Assembly (NCBI RefSeq): GCF_003217235.1 | Contig: NZ_QJTF01000011.1 | Coordinates: 1-64,000 of the forward strand | DNA: 64,000 nucleotides | Direction: 5' to 3' | Source of the DNA: Paramesorhizobium leguminum | GTDB lineage: Bacteria; Pseudomonadota; Alphaproteobacteria; Rhizobiales; Rhizobiaceae | In this document: positions 60,520 through 64,000 of the stretch, in pieces | Layout: the number at the start of each line of letters is the position of its first letter | How positions within the stretch are numbered: position 1 is the stretch's first letter | The notes under the pieces: model-generated | The model's input: only the letters and a program-made list of their open reading frames with translations | What the model was told of the DNA's origin: nothing | The model's database searches: none | Program-made: the position numbers and the translations under genes

Positions 60520-60851
60520 GGCGCAATGAGGAATAAACTCAGGATCACATTTTCTTATCCCAAAAAGTCGGGAGACGATTTTTGTAAGAAAATTTACATT
60601 CATACGCCTCCCGCGAATATTCTCCCCCGTCATGGAAATGTAGTATTTCTGCAATATTGAATCGCTCCCCCCGCTGATTTCCCAAAAGGATCAATTGCTA
60701 AGCCCCATAAAAAATGTTTCACTTCTCGCCGTACGACGTTGAAGATCCTGCGGCGGCTGTCATCCAAATGTCATTCGAGGGGACTATCGGGATGGCGCGG
60801 ATGCTGGATCAAGCCAAAGGCGTTCGCCGTTCCAACCAGGGGAGTTTTTAC
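60520..60851. other. 332-bp intergenic region with a hairpin and promoter sites
   Basis: After the emrB-like gene a perfect 9-bp inverted repeat ATTTTCTTA/TAAGAAAAT (60549-60557 and 60585-60593) with a 27-nt loop may act as a weak terminator. The middle is A/T-rich. A PHO box lies at 60757-60774. An in-frame upstream extension of the next gene (from 60714) looks like leader, not protein. No gene is seen. Confidence 0.6.
60757..60774 (+). promoter_or_regulatory. PHO box upstream of the second ABC importer
   Basis: CTGTCATCCAAATGTCAT matches the PhoB consensus CTGTCAT-N4-CTGTCAT in 13 of 14 defined positions. It lies 78 bp before the binding-protein start and in the same direction. It indicates induction by phosphate starvation. 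Confidence 0.7.
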
Positions 60852-61955
60852 ATGCTTGGGTATTCAGCACGCTTGCTGTGTCTTTCGACCGCTCTCGCCA
60901 TTCTCGGCACATCCGTCGCCGCCGCGGAGCCTTCCGCCGAACTTATCGCCGCCGCCAAGGCAGAGGGTCAGCTGACGACCATCGCGCTGCCCCACAGCTG
61001 GTGCGGATATGGCGACCTGCTCGCCGGCTTCACGAAGAAATACGGCATCACGATCAACGAGCTGAACCCGGATGCAGGTTCGGGCGACGAAATCGAGGCC
61101 ATCAAGGCCAATAAGGACAACAAGGGCCCGCAGGCGCCTGATGTCATCGATGTCGGCTTCTCCTTCGGTCCATCCGCCAAGAAAGACGGCCTGATCCAGC
61201 CCTACAAGGTTTCGACCTGGGATTCGATCCCTGATAGCGCCAAGGATGCCGATGGCGCCTGGTACGGCGATTATTATGGCGTTCTCTCGTTCGAAGTGAA
61301 CAAGGACATCATCAAGGACGCGCCGCAAGACTGGTCCGACCTGCTCAAGGACGAGTACAAGAATTCGGTCGCGCTCGCCGGTGATCCGCGCGCGTCCAAC
61401 CAGGCGATCCTCGGCGTTTATGCCGCCGGTCTTTCCACCGGCGCCGCTGCCGGCGCGAAGGCGGGCGAAGCCGGTCTCGACTTTTTCAAGCAGCTGAATG
61501 CCAAGGGAAATTTCGTGCCCGTCATCGGCAAGGCCGCGTCCGTGGCCCAAGGCTCGACGCCCATCCTCGTGCGCTGGGATTATAACGGCCTCGCCGATCG
61601 CGACACGCTCAATGGCAACCCCAATGTGGAAGTCGTCGTGCCGAAGTCCGGCGTCGTCGCCGGCGTCTATGTCCAGGCGATCAGCGCCTATGCGCCGCAT
61701 CCCAACGCCGCCAAGCTCTGGATGGAATATCTCTATTCCGACGAAGGCCAGCTCGGCTATCTGAAGGGCTATTGCCACCCGATCCGCTTCAACGATCTCG
61801 CCAAGAACGGCAAGATCCCAGCCGATCTGCTGGCCAAGCTGCCGCCCGCGGCTGCCTATGAGAAGGCCGTCTTCCCGACGCTTGCCGACCAGGAAGCGGG
61901 CAAGGCCGCGATTACCAAGTCCTGGGATAGCGTCGTCGGCGCGAACGTCCAGTAA
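60852..61955 (+). CDS. ABC transporter substrate-binding protein, possibly for an organophosphorus compound
   Basis: 367 aa. A signal peptide (LLCLSTALAILGTSVAAA) is followed by a family 1 binding protein fold of the iron/spermidine/2-aminoethylphosphonate group (VIDVGFSFGPSAKKDGLIQP, YDYYGVLSFEVNKDI-like region). The ATG at 60852 has GGGGAG upstream. By sequence alone the ligand is open; the PHO box points to a phosphonate or phosphoester rather than iron or polyamines. Confidence 0.85.
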   Translation: MLGYSARLLCLSTALAILGTSVAAAEPSAELIAAAKAEGQLTTIALPHSWCGYGDLLAGFTKKYGITINELNPDAGSGDEIEAIKANKDNKGPQAPDVIDVGFSFGPSAKKDGLIQPYKVSTWDSIPDSAKDADGAWYGDYYGVLSFEVNKDIIKDAPQDWSDLLKDEYKNSVALAGDPRASNQAILGVYAAGLSTGAAAGAKAGEAGLDFFKQLNAKGNFVPVIGKAASVAQGSTPILVRWDYNGLADRDTLNGNPNVEVVVPKSGVVAGVYVQAISAYAPHPNAAKLWMEYLYSDEGQLGYLKGYCHPIRFNDLAKNGKIPADLLAKLPPAAAYEKAVFPTLADQEAGKAAITKSWDSVVGANVQ

Positions 61956-62015
61956 ATAGCTTTTTCGCCGGGCGGCCATATTGTCGCCCGGCGAAAAGCA
62001 TAGGGGCGGGCCGCT

Positions 62016-62909
62016 ATGAGCAATATTCCGGACACGACAACGACCGTAAAGCCATCGCTTGCGCGGCGCCTGCCGCTCGAATGGCTAGGCGTCGCACCGT
62101 TTTTCCTTTTCGCCATCCTGTTTCTCATCTGGCCGACGCTGTTTCTCATTGTCGGCGCGTTCAAGGATCAGGCCGGTAATTTCACCTTCCAGAACATTGC
62201 CGATCTCTTCCAGCCGACGATCCTGAGCGCGTACTGGATTTCGATCCGCATCAGCCTTGCCTCGGCTCTCGGCGGCGCGATCATCGGTTTCTTCCTCGCT
62301 TGGGCGATCGTACTTGGCGGCCTGCCCGCATGGCTGCGCCCGACGGTGCTGACCTTTTCCGGGGTCGCGTCCAACTTCGCCGGCGTCCCCCTCGCCTTCG
62401 CCTTTCTCGCCACGCTTGGCCGCACCGGCCTCGTCACGGTTTTGCTCAACGAGTGGTTCGGCTTCAACCTCTATTCGACCGGCTTCAATCTCCTGAGCTT
62501 CTCCGGCCTGACGCTCACCTACATGTTCTTCCAGATACCGTTGATGGTGTTGATCCTGACCCCTGCCCTCGACGGCTTGAAGAAGGAATGGCGCGAAGCC
62601 TCCTCCATCCTGGGCGCGACGACGGTGCAATACTGGCGCATGGTGGTCTTTCCCATTTTGTGGCCAAGCCTGCTCGGCACCAGCCTGCTCCTCTTCGCAA
62701 ACGCCTTCGGCGCCATCGCCACCGCCTATGCGCTGACGGGCTCATCGCTCAACATCGTGCCCATCCTGCTTTATGCGCAGATCCGCGGCGACGTGCTGCA
62801 TAATGAGAACCTCGGCTATGCGCTGGCGCTCGGCATGATCCTCATCACCGGCGCGTCCAATGTGCTCTACATCTGGCTGCGGATGCGCGCCGAAAGGTGG
62901 CAGAAATGA
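62016..62909 (+). CDS. ABC transporter permease (PotB/PhnU-like)
   Basis: 297 aa, about six membrane segments. The EAA loop LKKEWREASSILGATTVQYW is near residues 187-206. It follows the binding protein by 60 bp and overlaps the second permease by 4 nt. Confidence 0.92.
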   Translation: MSNIPDTTTTVKPSLARRLPLEWLGVAPFFLFAILFLIWPTLFLIVGAFKDQAGNFTFQNIADLFQPTILSAYWISIRISLASALGGAIIGFFLAWAIVLGGLPAWLRPTVLTFSGVASNFAGVPLAFAFLATLGRTGLVTVLLNEWFGFNLYSTGFNLLSFSGLTLTYMFFQIPLMVLILTPALDGLKKEWREASSILGATTVQYWRMVVFPILWPSLLGTSLLLFANAFGAIATAYALTGSSLNIVPILLYAQIRGDVLHNENLGYALALGMILITGASNVLYIWLRMRAERWQK

Positions 62910-63694
62910 AGGCGCAACGCATCGGCGCATGGGTCGCCTTCGCCATCGGCGCGATCTATTTCCTCGTGCCGCTGATCGGCACGTTCGAATTCTCGCTGCG
63001 CATGCGGCGCGGCGAATATTCCTTCGACGCCTACCGCGTCGTCTTCTCCGACCCGGCCTTCCAGGCGACCTTCGCCTATTCTACCGTCATGGGCCTGCTG
63101 ACTATCGTCTTCGGCACCCTCCTCGTGGTGCCGACCGCCTACTGGATCAGGCTGCGCCTGCCGCAACTCCGCCCCATCGTCGAGTTCATTACGCTCATGC
63201 CGCTGGTGATCCCGGCCATCGTCATCGTCTTCGGCTATCTGCGGATCTACAATTCCTCGTCCATCCTACCGTTCACCGACTCGCGCCGGATGACGGACCT
63301 GCTGCTGATGTTCGGCTACGTGACGCTGTCGCTGCCCTATATGTACCGCGCCGTCGATACCGCCATGCGCTCCATCGACGTACGCACCCTGACGGAGGCC
63401 GCCGAAAGCCTCGGCGCCGGCTGGCCGACGATCCTGTTCAAAGTCATCTTCCCGAATGTCATGTCGGGTGTGCTCTCCGGCGCGTTCATCACATTCGCCA
63501 TCGTCATCGGCGAATTCACGCTCGCCTCGCTCCTCAACCGGCCTGCCTTCGGCCCCTATCTCCAGCTCGTCGGCGCCAACCGCGCCTATGAGCCGTCCGC
63601 CCTCGCGGTCATCTCCTTCGCCGTGACATGGCTCAGCATCGCGCTGATCCAGCTCGTGTCGCGTTTCAGTAAATTCAAAGCGCCTGGAGCATGA
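62906..63694 (+). CDS. ABC transporter permease (PotC/PhnV-like)
   Basis: 262 aa, about six membrane segments. The EAA loop LTEAAESLGAGWPTILFKVI is near residues 176-195. The ATG at 62906 overlaps the first permease stop as ATGA and has AGGTGG upstream. Its stop codon (TGA, 63692-63694) lies inside a family F palindrome, so the repeat supplies the end of the protein. Confidence 0.92.
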   Translation: MKAQRIGAWVAFAIGAIYFLVPLIGTFEFSLRMRRGEYSFDAYRVVFSDPAFQATFAYSTVMGLLTIVFGTLLVVPTAYWIRLRLPQLRPIVEFITLMPLVIPAIVIVFGYLRIYNSSSILPFTDSRRMTDLLLMFGYVTLSLPYMYRAVDTAMRSIDVRTLTEAAESLGAGWPTILFKVIFPNVMSGVLSGAFITFAIVIGEFTLASLLNRPAFGPYLQLVGANRAYEPSALAVISFAVTWLSIALIQLVSRFSKFKAPGA

Positions 63695-63731
63695 TCCCGA
63701 AAAGTTGCAGACTTTTCGGATAAGATGATGC
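63689..63731. repeat. 43-bp palindromic repeat, family F, second copy
   Basis: GCATGATCCCGAAAAGTTGC and ACTTTTCGGATAAGATGATGC, nearly identical to 16415-16457. It contains the stop codon of the upstream permease. Confidence 0.8.
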
Positions 63732-63763
63732 GGCGTGTCACTCAGAGCTTAAGATCGGTTCCC

Positions 63764-64000
63764 ATGAGTTTCCTCGATATCTCCCATTTGCAGAAGAGCT
63801 TCGGAACCAACACGGTGGTCAAGGACTTCACCTTGGGCATCGAGAAGGGCGAGTTCGTCTCCTTTCTGGGCCCCAGCGGCTGCGGCAAGACCACGGTCTT
63901 ACGCATGGTGGCGGGCTTCGAGACGCCCACATCCGGCACCATCCGCATCGGCGGCAAGGATGTCATCAATCTGAAGCCGAACCAGCGCAATATCGGCATG
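63764..64000 (+). CDS. ABC transporter ATP-binding protein, truncated by the window end
   Basis: The first 79 residues are visible. Walker A GPSGCGKTT is at residues 37-45 and the start MSFLDISHLQKSFG is typical of PotA/FbpC-type ATPases. The signature and Walker B lie beyond the edge. It is the energy subunit of the importer starting at 60852. No good ribosome binding site precedes the ATG, but it is the only start before the conserved part. Confidence 0.9.
   Translation, partial: MSFLDISHLQKSFGTNTVVKDFTLGIEKGEFVSFLGPSGCGKTTVLRMVAGFETPTSGTIRIGGKDVINLKPNQRNIGM

Noticed and set aside
58915-60654. Long minus-strand open frame opposite the EmrB-like gene
   Set aside because: The plus strand encodes an unmistakable 14-helix MFS protein. 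The antisense frame is His/Arg/Asp-rich without any domain.

Overview
The window comes from an alphaproteobacterium of the order Hyphomicrobiales (Rhizobiales), most likely the Brucella/Ochrobactrum lineage or a close relative. The evidence is a flagellar cluster run by an FtcR-type regulator, a VjbR-like LuxR protein, FlbT/FlaF flagellin control, MotC/MotE, CtrA-type boxes, a GC-rich genome with many palindromic intergenic repeats, and an octamer array (AGGGCAGT)n like the one used for Brucella VNTR typing. Genus assignment is inference.

Layout. 1-267: an rRNA/tRNA-like promoter firing out of the left edge and a terminator. 268-10957: an amino-sugar locus. On the minus strand are a sugar ABC importer, an oxidoreductase and a MurQ-like etherase; divergently on the plus strand are a GlcNAc-type kinase, a GntR/UTRA regulator, a SIS-domain deaminase/isomerase and NagA. 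11019-11450: an Rrf2 regulator. 11700-14955: zinc uptake (znuA divergent from znuC-znuB-zur) with a candidate Zur operator. 15236-15838: a LuxI-type acyl-homoserine-lactone synthase, then a PilZ protein. 16490-54911: one contiguous flagellar cluster of about 40 genes. 54919-56297: a coiled-coil membrane protein and the VjbR-like LuxR regulator. 56561-60519: a TetR regulator with an EmrAB-type efflux pair. 60852-64000: a second ABC importer behind a strong PHO box, cut by the right edge.

How it works together. The flagellar genes form seven main multigene or single-gene units besides ftcR. They are fliC; fliF-fliH-like-motB-motC-fliK-transglycosylase; flgE-flgK-flgL-flaF-flbT-flgD-fliQ; flhA-fliR-fliJ-like-flgJ-flgN-like-163 aa gene; DUF1217-flgF-fliI-184 aa gene; flgB-flgC-fliE-flgG-flgA-flgI-motE-flgH-fliL-fliP; and motA-fliM-coiled coil-fliN-fliG-flhB-141 aa gene. 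A shared promoter element, CTTCRSGCAAGC followed by 8 nt and a CTATNN-like -10, stands 41-57 bp before the first gene of all six operons headed by fliF, flgE, flhA, DUF1217, flgB and motA. I did not find it before ftcR or fliC. This is the pattern expected of the FtcR binding site. CtrA-type boxes stand before ftcR and flgB.

Two toxin-antitoxin modules and an opposite-strand retropepsin-like protease gene interrupt the cluster. At least five families of palindromic repeats fill the gaps between operon genes. In several places they supply start codons, stop codons or C-terminal tails of real proteins. No tRNA, rRNA body, CRISPR array, transposase or phage gene was recognised.
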